A stretch of DNA of 55,859 bases from CAYUMU01 sp964445985 (GCA_964445985.1 CAYUMU010000039.1:1-55859); one strand, 5' to 3'. Shown: positions 1 to 8,165, counted from the stretch's first letter. Program-made: numbers and translations. Notes: a model not told the origin generated them from the letters alone.

Positions 1-2
1 CA

Positions 3-2582
3 ATGCCCGCGGCGAGCCCCCACCGGGGCCAGTTCGCAGGCATTGTCGCCGGCAGCCCCGGGGTTGCCAACGAAACCGATCCCGTTGCCCCGGCGGTCGA
101 GTTGCCTTCGCTGGCCGCCACCTGGACGCCGAAGTGGCTGCCCGCGGAAACGCAAACGGTGTTCACCGTGCGGCCGGCTTCGCTGCTGGCGCAACCCTTA
201 TTTCCCGTGGAATTGGCCGAAGCCGAGTTGGCTCAATGGCGCGGGGTGGGCAAGTTGCTGCAGGCGTTTGGGCTACAGCCACAGCAGGTGGATCGGGTGA
301 GCTGGTCGCTGGTGGCTGCCCGAGGTCACGAAGCGCCGCCCGGCGGATTGCCCGCGTGGTCGCAACGAGCCGTGGTCTGCATTGAACTTACCGACGAAGC
401 GCAGGGGGCGGTGGAACCGCTGCTGCAATCGGAGCCGCTGGGCTTCCAACTTCAAGACAGCGATTGTCGCCTGCTGGCAACCGACGGATGGCCTTACCCC
501 TATGCGGTGTTGGGATCGAACACCATTGTGACGGGACCCTCGGAGTTGCTCCAGAACTTCAACTCCGCGGCCGGAACGGTGGCCGGCCTCGATTCGCGGA
601 CCTTGCGACAGCTTCTCCCGCGGATTCAAGCCGAAGACCACTGGGCCTGGGCGGCAGAGTCGGCGACCTTCGACTCGTGGATGGCGAACAACCCCTCCAT
701 CGGCCTGACAGGCCCCCTGGCCAAGGAGAACGGGCAAACCGTGCTTTCGGTGCAAGGCATCGCCTGCTCGGTTCGTTGCTCGGAGCAGTTGAAAGCCCGG
801 GCGCACTTGCTGTGCTCCAGCGACGCGACGGCGCCCCAAGTGGCTGCCGCGCTCGAATCCCTTTGCATTTCGGCCAGCCGGCAGGCCGAGCCGCCCCCGT
901 GGTGGCCCCTGGCCCGCCAGGCCAGCCAGCGCGCCCGGCCCGAGGTTGCCGTGGCAAGGGATGCGGGCTTGAACCCCATTGATCTGTCGCCCCGGCGACT
1001 GCCAGAGGTGCAATTGGCCCAGGCGGCCGCCCCTCTGAATCCTCGTTCCGACGCCAATCCCATCGGGTTTCTGCCCGTGCAAGGTCCGGCGCCCGATCCC
1101 AACGTGAAGCCGGCAGACAGGGCCGCCGCGGAGGCGGGAGTTGGCGGGGTAAACGCAGGCAGTGAGGGGGCTGGCGAAAATCCCTTCGATCTGCCGGCCA
1201 CGGCCGCACTGACGGGGGCTGAAAGCTGGGAAGCCCTGCAACCGCTATTTGGCTCGGCGAAAATCCAGGTGCAAGGCTCGCTGGTTGCGGTGAGTTTTCA
1301 GTTGGAGCGAGAACCGGCCGCGATGACCACTTGGGCCTTGGCCTCGCTAGGACGCCTGCCCGGGGAGCCAGCGATTCCCTTGGCCGATGTCAATCCGGCC
1401 GCGGAACCGCCGCCCGGGGCGGACAAGCCTGAAATGCCAGCGGAACCCAACGAGTTGCGGACGGAGCTCAGTGCGCCTCGCGTGGATATTGGCGCCCGCC
1501 TGACGGACCCGGTGCTGGCGATTCAGTTCCCGCAGGCGCCTGTGGCCGACGCACTCGACGTGCTGAGCGAAATAAGCACGATCCCCTTCGGCTACGATTG
1601 GGGGACGCTGCAAAGCAGCGGCTTTTCGCCCTCCGCGGTCGTGGACTTCGTGGCTCAAGATGCCAAGTTTGGCGACTTGCTTACCAAAATATTGGCCAGC
1701 CAAGGCGCTCGCTGGGAGCAACGTGAAACGTACGTGTGGATTACCGCGGCCGTGAAGGAAGCGGATAAAGCCCGCATGCGGCGATATCCGGTGAGCGACC
1801 TGTTGACACCCGAGGCGCCCGATGCCGCCGCGATGGGTCGATTGGTTCGGCAGTTGGTCCGGCCGGAATCGTGGCAACCACGGGGGACAGGCCGGCTGAT
1901 CGTGCCCACCGCCGTGGCCTATAAGGACGAGCTGGAAATAACGCACGACGTTGCCGCGCATCAGGCGGTGGCGTTGTTCCTCGACAAGCTGCGAGCCGCG
2001 CGGTCGAAACCACCCAGGGCAGGAAGCACGCTGCCTGGTTCTCCGCTGCAAACGCGGTTTGCGGCGGTCAAGGGTCGCCTGGGGCAGACGGTAACGGCCA
2101 ACTTTGTGCAACCGACACCGCTCCGGCGCGTGCTGCGATACGTGCAGAAGCAATCCGGGGCGCGCGTGGTGCTGGATGGTTCCAGTCTTCCGGCCGCGGT
2201 GTGGGGCGACCGACCGGTAACGCTGTCGGCAACCAATCAACCGTTGTCCGAGGTGCTGCGAAACCTGGCGACCGAATTGGGCGTGGCCTGGCGGGTCATC
2301 GACGAAACGACGGTGGAATTCCTGTCCCACGCCCGCCTGGAGGCGGAAACCGAAACGGAATTTTACCGCCTGCAAGGCCTGGCGACGGACGCCGACCCGC
2401 TTGCCGCCTGGGCCGATCGCCTGAAGCACGCGGTCGCCCCCCCGTCGTGGCAAGATCCCGGTCCCGGGGCGATTGTGCTGGACCCGCCCTCGCAAACGCT
2501 AATCATTCGCCAAACCCAGCCAGTTCAGTTTGCCGTGGAAGCCTGGCTCGACGAACAGGCCAAGGCCCCGCCAAAGCCCTGA
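3..2582 (+). CDS. large secreted-type protein with two STN-like modules, 5' end outside window
   Basis: The frame is open from the window edge, so the ATG at 3 is probably internal and the N-terminus is missing. The first ~450 residues are low-complexity and Ala/Pro-rich with no family I recognise. Around residues 507-590 there is a beta-alpha-beta pattern (starting IQFPQAPVADALDVL) typical of STN (secretin/TonB short N-terminal) modules, and a second one lies near 699-780 (NFVQPTPLRRVLRYV, then a stretch around NQPLSEVLRNLA). A shorter protein with the same kind of module is encoded at 12339-13046, so the two may be related. STN domains usually sit in secretins and TonB receptors, but no barrel or secretin domain follows here. 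The role is unknown; a periplasmic or envelope location is inferred. Confidence 0.7.
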   Translation: MPAASPHRGQFAGIVAGSPGVANETDPVAPAVELPSLAATWTPKWLPAETQTVFTVRPASLLAQPLFPVELAEAELAQWRGVGKLLQAFGLQPQQVDRVSWSLVAARGHEAPPGGLPAWSQRAVVCIELTDEAQGAVEPLLQSEPLGFQLQDSDCRLLATDGWPYPYAVLGSNTIVTGPSELLQNFNSAAGTVAGLDSRTLRQLLPRIQAEDHWAWAAESATFDSWMANNPSIGLTGPLAKENGQTVLSVQGIACSVRCSEQLKARAHLLCSSDATAPQVAAALESLCISASRQAEPPPWWPLARQASQRARPEVAVARDAGLNPIDLSPRRLPEVQLAQAAAPLNPRSDANPIGFLPVQGPAPDPNVKPADRAAAEAGVGGVNAGSEGAGENPFDLPATAALTGAESWEALQPLFGSAKIQVQGSLVAVSFQLEREPAAMTTWALASLGRLPGEPAIPLADVNPAAEPPPGADKPEMPAEPNELRTELSAPRVDIGARLTDPVLAIQFPQAPVADALDVLSEISTIPFGYDWGTLQSSGFSPSAVVDFVAQDAKFGDLLTKILASQGARWEQRETYVWITAAVKEADKARMRRYPVSDLLTPEAPDAAAMGRLVRQLVRPESWQPRGTGRLIVPTAVAYKDELEITHDVAAHQAVALFLDKLRAARSKPPRAGSTLPGSPLQTRFAAVKGRLGQTVTANFVQPTPLRRVLRYVQKQSGARVVLDGSSLPAAVWGDRPVTLSATNQPLSEVLRNLATELGVAWRVIDETTVEFLSHARLEAETETEFYRLQGLATDADPLAAWADRLKHAVAPPSWQDPGPGAIVLDPPSQTLIIRQTQPVQFAVEAWLDEQAKAPPKP

Positions 2583-2858
2583 CCGCGCGGGGGGGCGGCC
2601 CCACCCCCTTGAGCCACCATTCCCCCGGTCGAGTTGGTGGGCGGAAACTGCCGAATGAGTTATGGCAAGAGCCGATGGGTAGCCGGCGTCGGCTGGGCGG
2701 ACGCGGAAATGCTAGCACCGGGGGGCTAGACAGCGGCCGCCGGCGTCGTCAAACTACTCAATTCGGCTCCGCGCAGGGCTGGAGCAATAGAGCTGCCGTT
2801 CTCCGCGGCAGTCGCGCAGAAAGACTTCCACGGATATTGGAATTCGCCAGGACCGAAT
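2583..2858. other. intergenic leader of rpsT
   Basis: I see no gene here. The last 20 bases contain a weak purine-rich site (AGGA) about 8 nt before the rpsT start. I could not place a convincing promoter. Confidence 0.4.
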
Positions 2859-3134
2859 ATGCCTAACACGAAGAGTGCCAAGAAGCGTTTGCGTACGAGC
2901 CTCGAACGTCGCGATCAAAATCGCGCGGTAAAGTCCGCATTGCGTACGCAAATGCGCAAGGTGCGCGAAGCCGCCCAAGCGGGCGATGTGGAAAAGGCCC
3001 AGGCCGAGCTGAAGGTGGCCTGCCAACGCCTGGACCAGGCCGCGGCCAAGCGCGTGATCCACATCAACGCCGCCTCGCGACGCAAGTCGCGCTTAACCGC
3101 TCGGGTCAAAGCAGCGCAAACGTCTCAGGCCTAA
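2859..3134 (+). CDS. rpsT: 30S ribosomal protein bS20
   Basis: This 91-residue basic protein begins MPNTKSAKKRLRTS and continues with the Lys/Arg-rich helical body characteristic of bS20, including the conserved RNQ-type and KRVIHINAASRRKSRL region near the C-terminus. Length is normal for the family (85-95). bS20 binds 16S rRNA early in assembly of the small subunit, near its base. The ATG follows an AGGA-type site. It stands alone, converging on the small membrane protein gene at 3591-3235. Identification is by direct sequence resemblance and is firm. Confidence 0.97.
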   Translation: MPNTKSAKKRLRTSLERRDQNRAVKSALRTQMRKVREAAQAGDVEKAQAELKVACQRLDQAAAKRVIHINAASRRKSRLTARVKAAQTSQA

Positions 3135-3176
3135 GCTGGCCGCGGGGGTTTCGTGGAGGGGGTGGAGGCATGCAAA

Positions 3177-3219
3177 GGGGGGGCACGTTCGCGCGCCCGT
3201 AAACTGGCGCTCGCCCCCG
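3177..3219. terminator. possible bidirectional hairpin between convergent genes
   Basis: A G-run arm (GGGGGGC, from 3177) can pair with GCCCCC at 3213-3218 between the convergent ends of rpsT and the membrane-protein gene. There is no T-tract, so this is only a weak terminator candidate. Confidence 0.25.
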
Positions 3220-3234
3220 GTGCGCGTTCTAGCT

Positions 3235-3591
3235 TTAGAACATTTTGCTGCCTGGATAGTATCGCTTGAGAAGGTGGTGACGCAGCGCGAAGATCACCAC
3301 CAGGTTCACCCCCTTCAGACCGATCAGCCACGGCTGCAATACGTAGGCTTCGCGGAAGTCGCTCAAGCCAAACGTGAAGAACGCCAGGGCATACACCGGC
3401 TCTAACAGGGAGTGGCGATTCCCAACGAAGCGCCGCAACACCAGCAAGCCAAACAGCACCCACAAGCAACCTTCCACCAGATTCAGCCAATGATAGGGCT
3501 GATGGAACCAATGCTCGCTGGGGTTGTAGCTCCACCAGGGTTGAATCAGGAAATTCCACCCTGAAGCCAGCAGTTCATTCAATGGCGGCAT
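3235..3591 (-). CDS. small conserved-looking membrane protein, unknown function
   Basis: With the ATG at 3591 (MPPLNELLASGWNF) this gives 118 residues; the frame stays open further upstream, but that extension is basic and unconvincing. The protein has aromatic-rich segments (PWWSYNPSEHWFHQPYHWLN) and about three hydrophobic stretches (EGCLWVLFGLLVL, LEPVYALAFFTFGL, GVNLVVIFAL), with a basic C-terminus (RHHLLKRYYPG). I do not recognise the family. It is the first gene downstream of the structured RNA and terminator at 3701-3909 on the same strand, so its expression could be controlled by that element. Confidence 0.6.
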   Translation of the reverse strand: MPPLNELLASGWNFLIQPWWSYNPSEHWFHQPYHWLNLVEGCLWVLFGLLVLRRFVGNRHSLLEPVYALAFFTFGLSDFREAYVLQPWLIGLKGVNLVVIFALRHHLLKRYYPGSKMF

Positions 3592-3700
3592 CTCGGGGGC
3601 TGAGTAATCACTTAGGTATCGGCGCGGCTGGCCGCTGCGCGGAGGGGCCGGTATTCCGGTTCCTATTCTAATTCTAACGGCTGTGGAGAAACCCGCGCAT

Positions 3701-3747
3701 AAAAAAGGCACCCTCCCCGACATCCGTGAAACCGAATGGGAGGGTGC
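3701..3747 (-). terminator. intrinsic terminator
   Basis: Perfect 10-bp arms, GCACCCTCCC (plus strand 3708-3717) and GGGAGGGTGC (3738-3747), are followed on the minus strand by six Ts (3706-3701). It sits after the structured RNA candidate and before the membrane-protein gene, so it either ends an independent transcript (or the mraZ transcript) or works as an attenuator for the gene at 3591. Confidence 0.85.
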
Positions 3748-3909
3748 TTGCGATACCTGCCAGTCGATCGGCAGGCACGCTGTTCGCGGCCGGCGGCATC
3801 TTGCGGCCGTACCCGTAAGAACTGGCTAGCCGCTCCCGCTGGGGGAGGACGCGCTGAGCAATGGTCGGTGGCCGCTTTCCATTGATCTCGTTCTTACGCA
3901 GGGCGAACA
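3748..3909 (-). ncRNA. candidate structured RNA (branched), ending in an intrinsic terminator
   Basis: Read on the minus strand, several perfect complementary segments nest properly. An outer stem TGTTCGC/GCGAACA joins 3909-3903 to 3787-3781. Inside it, CGTAAGAAC/GTTCTTACG joins 3898-3890 to 3822-3814. Within that are two hairpins: CAATGG/CCATTG (3884-3879 with 3864-3859) and CTCCC/GGGAG (3846-3842 with 3836-3832). A further small hairpin (CGGC/GCCG) lies between 3813 and 3788. Downstream come a 6-bp hairpin CCTGCC/GGCAGG (3775-3770 with 3761-3756) and the terminator. This nested multibranch layout resembles a riboswitch or an independent small RNA. It matches none of the motifs I know for RNase P, tmRNA, SRP RNA or 6S RNA. 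A 78-codon GTG-start frame also spans it, so coding cannot be excluded. Confidence 0.5.
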
Positions 3910-4006
3910 CAACGGACGGACGTTGCCCAATGAACGCTTCTGTTTTCCAATCGCTCCCGTGATTTGCCCTCCCGCTTTCGCCAGGAACTGGGTTTGCTTC
4001 GCGGGT

Positions 4007-4444
4007 TTATTTCAAGGCCGCTTCGGCCAGGGTGTCGTACTCGGCGCTCTTGTTGCTGGAATACTGCTGCCAGAGTTGCTGATCCCACAATTCGAGGTGA
4101 TCTCGCACACCCAACAGCATCACTTCTTTCTTGAGTTGAGCCTTCTCCGCCAGTTCCGCGGGAATTCGAATGCGGCCCTGGCGATCGACATCGGCACGTC
4201 GGGCTTGCGAGTAGAACAACCTCACAAACGCACGCACATCTTGCTGGGTGGGGGAAGTGGACTCCAGTCGTTCGGCAAACCGGGCAAAATCGGTCTCGGT
4301 GAACAACACCAGACTGCCATCGGTGCCGGGGGCGACATACATCGAACCTCCAGACTCCAAAGCGAGTGCCTCACGCACCTCTTTGGGAATAGCAACTCTG
4401 AGCTTTTCGTCGAGCGACCGGTTGTAACTCCCAGTTAGAATCAT
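4007..4444 (-). CDS. mraZ: transcriptional regulator MraZ
   Basis: This 145-residue protein has the two SpoVT-AbrB-like halves of MraZ: MILTGSYNRSLDEKLRVAIP at the N-terminus and VDRQGRIRIPAELAEKAQL in the middle, each with the D-x-K/Q-x-R signature that contacts DNA. The C-terminal region ends with the typical DHLELWDQQLWQQY. MraZ normally opens the division and cell wall (dcw) cluster and represses it, but here no mraW/rsmH, ftsL, ftsI or mur gene follows; the next same-strand gene is a small membrane protein beyond a terminator. I chose the ATG at 4444 because the alternative GTG at 4474 lies inside the operator boxes. Confidence 0.95.
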   Translation of the reverse strand: MILTGSYNRSLDEKLRVAIPKEVREALALESGGSMYVAPGTDGSLVLFTETDFARFAERLESTSPTQQDVRAFVRLFYSQARRADVDRQGRIRIPAELAEKAQLKKEVMLLGVRDHLELWDQQLWQQYSSNKSAEYDTLAEAALK

Positions 4445-4448
4445 CGTT

Positions 4449-4483
4449 TCCCACTCGTCCCCATTCACTCCCACTGAGGCCCA
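4449..4483 (-). promoter_or_regulatory. MraZ operator: four TGGGN boxes at 10-bp spacing
   Basis: On the minus strand the boxes are TGGGC (4483-4479), TGGGA (4473-4469), TGGGG (4463-4459) and TGGGA (4453-4449), each separated by exactly 5 nt. This is the TGGGN-N5 repeat layout known for MraZ operators upstream of mraZ. The boxes begin immediately after the -10 hexamer and end 4 nt before the ATG, so MraZ binding would block both initiation and the start region. Confidence 0.9.
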
Positions 4484-4511
4484 AATCTAAGCACTTCCGG
4501 GGCTACGTCAA
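4484..4511 (-). promoter_or_regulatory. sigma70-type promoter of mraZ
   Basis: TTGACG (4511-4506) and TAGATT (4489-4484) are separated by 16 bp on the minus strand. The predicted start of transcription falls within the first MraZ boxes, which fits autorepression. Confidence 0.75.
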
Positions 4512-4928
4512 CTAGCACCGGTCTGGCTCCCCTCTTTGCGACGGTGGCAGATCGTCTAGATAATTACCAAGACAGAACTTCCGCTGATTGGCTACGGCGC
4601 AAAGTAGCTTAAAAAATTTGCCGGCGCGTGGGGGAATGGCACAGCCCGAGAGGAATGAAGCGAGGAGGCGAGCCTCCGTCGAAAGCCAGTTAAACAACTT
4701 AAATCATTATAAATAAATAACTTGCAACTCTTGCCCGTCGCCGATTTTGCCCACAACCGATTTGTGGGGAGGTGTAAGGCATTCATCCCCACCGGTCCCC
4801 ACTAATCGCATGGGGCGGGGATTCAGCCCTGGCGAACGGAGGTCTGGCCACGCACGCCGCGGACGAGGGCTGGCGCGGCCCAAGCGAGGATTCGGACCCG
4901 CGGAGAGTCGCCAGCGCGTGGGAGGCGT
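4512..4928. other. gene-free stretch
   Basis: No plausible coding sequence. There is an AT-rich patch at about 4690-4725 in otherwise GC-rich DNA, which may hold a promoter, but I could not match a -35/-10 pair to a gene. Confidence 0.5.
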
Positions 4929-5180
4929 TTAACGAGCGCTGGGACAGTACAGGAACGACACGAGGCGAACCTCGGCTCCTTCGGCGGCAACCTGGGAAGC
5001 GCGGGCCTCCGCGTCTTCGGCGCGACGGAAGACACCGACCAGTTCCCACTCGCCCGAGATGAGCGACCGGCGCTGCACGCGAATATGCCGTGCCTGCCCC
5101 CCGACCGAACTGGCTGCTCGCAGAAACTGCGGCATCTGAGGAGAAACGGAGGTGGGGGCGGGCCTGTTGGAAACGGACAT
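4929..5180 (-). CDS. small hypothetical protein
   Basis: From the ATG at 5180 (MSVSNRPAPTSVSPQ) this is 83 residues. The second half (RHIRVQRRSLISGEWELVGVFRRAEDAEARASQVAAEGAEVRLVSF, cited here only as a region) has alternating strand/helix character with a predicted compact alpha/beta fold, and a helix rich in Ala and Glu. The codon pattern looks coding. No family recognised. It is separated from its neighbours by more than 250 bp on each side. Confidence 0.5.
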   Translation of the reverse strand: MSVSNRPAPTSVSPQMPQFLRAASSVGGQARHIRVQRRSLISGEWELVGVFRRAEDAEARASQVAAEGAEVRLVSFLYCPSAR

Positions 5181-5436
5181 TGCTGAAAACCTGTCGTGCG
5201 GGCGTGAGTGAATTCGGGGTCCGCGGGGACCCCTCATCTATTTACTTCGTTTGAAACGGAGGCGAGTACTTAATCAATTCTTCCAATTCGTCCGTTTCGC
5301 GCGAGGGAGCGCCATGCGCCCACGGGGGGGCGGGTGGCATCCGGCGGAACCTTTCCGACGGCTGCCGAGCTTTAAGCGCAGTGACCAAAGGGACTGTTAC
5401 GCGAAATTGGGTAGCACGCCAATGCGAATGTTTGTT

Positions 5437-6900
5437 TCACTGCCGCCGGTGGGGGGCGAGGAGCTGTTCTTTTTCAGGCGATTTCGGCCTGACGCTGTCT
5501 TTTACGGGCGGCTGCAAGACGACACTTGGCAACGGCTGCGCCAGGGGCGCGGCCGGAGCAGCTGTGGGCCGGGCGTTGCACAGAAGCTCGCCGACCAGTC
5601 CCCGATCGGGGAAATTCCCAAGCAAATAGGCGTTCTCCCCATCTCGAATGCAGACTTCCGCGGTGTGGGTATTTGCCGTGGAAAGGGCTCGACCCGCGGG
5701 CGATAGCGCAATGCGGTGCGTGCCTGAGGGCAACTCCAAACGCAGCACCTGAATTTTGGAGGGGAGCAAACCCCAGCAGCGGGTATCGGCCGACTCGGTG
5801 AAGTCCCAGCAAATGTTGCCGATATCGAGCAGGATGCCCAGCAGGTTATCGTCGAGGGCTTCCTTGGCCGAGTAGATGGCGGCTTTCTTGATCACGCGCC
5901 GCGCCACGGCCCGAGCCAGGATCGAAGGGTAAACGGCTTCGAACTGGTCGGTGGCCATCTGGCTGATGTTGGTGATTGTTTCGGTGCTGCCCGCCGGGCG
6001 GCCGTCGATCGCGACCTCAATGCTTTCCACCGCGCAGTTCGAATGAACCAGGCAAGGAACCTTCACGGGGGCGATCGAGGGGGGCATCTTTTTCATGCCG
6101 GCCGCGCGCAAGATATGTTCCGCGAGAATGAGCGCCACCGTGGTGGGGATCTCCATCTTCTCTTCCTTCCGCGGCCCCCGGCCGACCATCGCGAATACGT
6201 AGAGCACGCCATTGCCGGGCGCCGAATGGCGGCCGTACTGGGCCCGCTGCACGTCGCTGTGGGCGGGGCGAAACTCAGGCTGCCACGAGGCGACTTGAAA
6301 ATAGCTGCGGGCCGCTACGTCGTAGTCGCGATGCGTTTGCTCGGCGATCACGCCTTGAAGGTAGGGTCCGAGCGCGAGTTGGCGGTAATTGGCCCTCGGG
6401 TTTTCGCCTTCGAGAACCGGTTCGGCCTCGATGATCTGCTGCTGTTTTTGCTGCACCTGCAGGGCGTAAGCCATGGCGTCGCCGCCGTCGGACACCAGGC
6501 TGGTGATGGCCAGCATGGCGCGGAGCAGCACCTTTTCGTAATCTTCGCCCGCATAGGCCAGCGTTTGATCGTCGCTGAGCATGGCCAAGGCATGTTCGGC
6601 CGTGTTGTGCTCTTCCAAATGATCAAAGCTGTCGCGGACCGCGCGCAGCTCCCGCGACGCCTCGGCCGGCTTGCCGGCAGCCAGCAAGATCATGGCCTTT
6701 TCGAGGCGGAGCACGTCCACGTCGTTCTTATCGCGGGCAATCTCCACGTCGATCAACGTCTCGGCGCCCGCGATGTTGCCAGAATAGAATTCACGCCGCG
6801 CGTCGCGGAGACGGTCGGCATGCGTGGCGCAGCCAGTGAAGAACAGCGCGCAGCCGGTGAAGAACAGCAGCGTGAACCGTTGTGATTCGCTCGCCAGCAT
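5437..6900 (-). CDS. COG3014-like lipoprotein with TPR-type helices
   Basis: From the ATG at 6900 (MLASESQRF) it is 487 residues with a lipoprotein signal; an upstream in-frame ATG near 6945 is an alternative. A helical, TPR-like region covers roughly residues 25-220 (cited features: GNIAGAETLIDVEI, NYRQLALGPYLQGVIAEQT, ARSYFQVA). A central block contains GNGVLYVFAMVGRGPRKEE, typical of the poorly studied COG3014 lipoproteins, and the C-terminus is Pro-rich. In other bacteria COG3014 genes travel with LpoB; the same pairing is seen here with the upstream gene at 7897-7223. The lipobox is duplicated in tandem (LFFTGCA twice), so Cys17 or Cys24 could be lipidated; Cys24 gives the more normal hydrophobic length. 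Function is unproven. Confidence 0.75.
   Translation of the reverse strand: MLASESQRFTLLFFTGCALFFTGCATHADRLRDARREFYSGNIAGAETLIDVEIARDKNDVDVLRLEKAMILLAAGKPAEASRELRAVRDSFDHLEEHNTAEHALAMLSDDQTLAYAGEDYEKVLLRAMLAITSLVSDGGDAMAYALQVQQKQQQIIEAEPVLEGENPRANYRQLALGPYLQGVIAEQTHRDYDVAARSYFQVASWQPEFRPAHSDVQRAQYGRHSAPGNGVLYVFAMVGRGPRKEEKMEIPTTVALILAEHILRAAGMKKMPPSIAPVKVPCLVHSNCAVESIEVAIDGRPAGSTETITNISQMATDQFEAVYPSILARAVARRVIKKAAIYSAKEALDDNLLGILLDIGNICWDFTESADTRCWGLLPSKIQVLRLELPSGTHRIALSPAGRALSTANTHTAEVCIRDGENAYLLGNFPDRGLVGELLCNARPTAAPAAPLAQPLPSVVLQPPVKDSVRPKSPEKEQLLAPHRRQ
6829..6870 (-). repeat. 21-bp tandem duplication inside a signal peptide
   Basis: Two adjacent 21-bp units (6829-6849 and 6850-6870) differ at only a few positions and encode LFFTGCA twice, duplicating the lipobox of the COG3014-like protein. 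Confidence 0.85.
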
Positions 6901-6952
6901 GCGGGCCGGTCTTGTGCGACGGGAGTACAAATCCGAGGTGCTCATCGCGTGG

Positions 6953-7176
6953 GTGCCACTGGCGGGCGTGGGGGCCACTGGGCTATGCCAGTGTTCGCGG
7001 GCCGTAGCAACCCGCTCCGGGCAGAATACCGCTTACACAAACGAGCCGATGATCTAGATGCGAGCCAGCTGGGCGCCACTGTTGAATCATCGTGTGTCCT
7101 CGACCTTTGAAGCCGAATCAAAGTGGTGATTGGATTTCGACGTCCATTCACGCTGGCAAAGCCAGTGGCACGCAGA
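6953..7176. repeat. dispersed GTGCCACTGGC palindromic repeats
   Basis: The 322-bp space between the two lipoprotein genes has no gene but holds related repeats. GTGCCACTGGC begins at about 6953 and is followed by CCACTGGGCTATGCCAGTG, and an inverted copy (GCTGGCAAAGCCAGTGGCAC) lies at about 7151-7170. Each can form a short CTGGC/GCCAG hairpin. Such elements look like dispersed intergenic palindromes rather than regulatory sites for one gene. Confidence 0.6.
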
Positions 7177-7222
7177 AAAATGGCCCATACCACTCAGCCA
7201 AACGAAGCGCGAGGGCTGTCCC

Positions 7223-7897
7223 TTACCACCAACTAAACAAGCGGCTCTTGGCCACCCCGCCGGGGAGGCGGCTTTTTTCGTAGCCCTTGCGAAGCTTGGC
7301 CGATTCCTTGTCGTAATCGCCCGTGGCCACGTTCACGATTTCGAGCGTGAGCAGGTAGTCTCGCTGGAAGGCATGGTCTTCGCGGGTGGTGCCCGAGGTG
7401 ATGGTGGCGTAGAGCAAACTATTGATCGGCTGGCCGCATTGCAGCATGTAGGCCGCGAAGGTGGCCATGTGCTGCGGCACGAACAATTGGTCGGGGCGCA
7501 TCCGCGTTTCGCGGAGGGCGGCATCCACATAGCGCCGGCTGAGGGGGCGATACGTATGCGATTGTTCGATCTTGGTATCGATCAGTTGGTAGATCTGTTC
7601 GCGAAAGTCGCCCAGTTCTTCGCTGCTCTTGTTTTCCACGCCCACAAAGCAAACCACGAGCGGCTCGGCCGGGGCACTCACGGTTTGATAGCCGGCTTGA
7701 TGCCGCGCCAGCAGCTTGCCCACGGCCTCATCGATCAGGGGGCCAAAGGTCTCGGCGCCGGCGGCCGTATTGCCCACCAGGTCGGCCTGGTCGTCGGTCA
7801 GCACCTGTGCATGCTGCTTGCTGCGACAGCCGACGGTCAACAGCATGCCTCCTGACCAGAACAGCCCACCCGATATGAGAAATTGCCGCCGATCCAT
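7223..7897 (-). CDS. LpoB-like outer-membrane lipoprotein (penicillin-binding protein activator family)
   Basis: From the ATG at 7897 it is 224 residues, with GAGGAAA placed correctly upstream. The N-terminus MDRRQFLISGG leads to a lipobox LTVGC (Cys24); the RR pair also resembles a Tat signal. The body matches the LpoB pattern: VVCFVGVENKSSE, then a helix (YQLIDTKIEQS), RYVDAALRETRM, NSLLYATITSG and DYLLTLEIVNVATGDYDKE. LpoB in enterobacteria activates the peptidoglycan synthase PBP1b from the outer membrane. Whether this homologue does so is inference. It is followed at 322 bp by the COG3014-like lipoprotein on the same strand. Confidence 0.8.
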   Translation of the reverse strand: MDRRQFLISGGLFWSGGMLLTVGCRSKQHAQVLTDDQADLVGNTAAGAETFGPLIDEAVGKLLARHQAGYQTVSAPAEPLVVCFVGVENKSSEELGDFREQIYQLIDTKIEQSHTYRPLSRRYVDAALRETRMRPDQLFVPQHMATFAAYMLQCGQPINSLLYATITSGTTREDHAFQRDYLLTLEIVNVATGDYDKESAKLRKGYEKSRLPGGVAKSRLFSWW

Positions 7898-8165
7898 AGC
7901 GTAGGTTTCCTCGCGTGCGAAGTTTGCGTGCGAATGTTGGCCGGTGATGGGCGCGGCAGGCATGGCCAGCAAATCGACCGCTGGCGGAAGGCCCAATTCC
8001 ACGGCGCCGCGGCCCAGAGCTATCCGTGCCGATCTCGCACGCCTGGTACTTGGTAAGCATCGGCCGATTGCAGCGGAGAATTGAGATTTAACGGTTCTGC
8101 GGGCACGGCTGGTTGCTAGCGTGCGGCAACGGCCCGAGGTTCAGGTCGCGGGCGGGGCTAGCGAG

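Noticed and set aside
273..1241. Long minus-strand frame of 322 codons opposite the first gene
   Set aside because: Arg/Gly/His-rich composition typical of an antisense shadow in GC-rich DNA; the plus-strand frame has the STN-like modules.
3674..3910. 78-codon GTG frame on the minus strand
   Set aside because: It runs through a perfect intrinsic terminator and a nested stem set and has no recognisable protein pattern; kept only as a caveat to the RNA candidate.
7241..7280. Plus-strand terminator-like hairpin with T6
   Set aside because: It lies within the last codons of the LpoB-like gene on the other strand and no plus-strand gene ends there.
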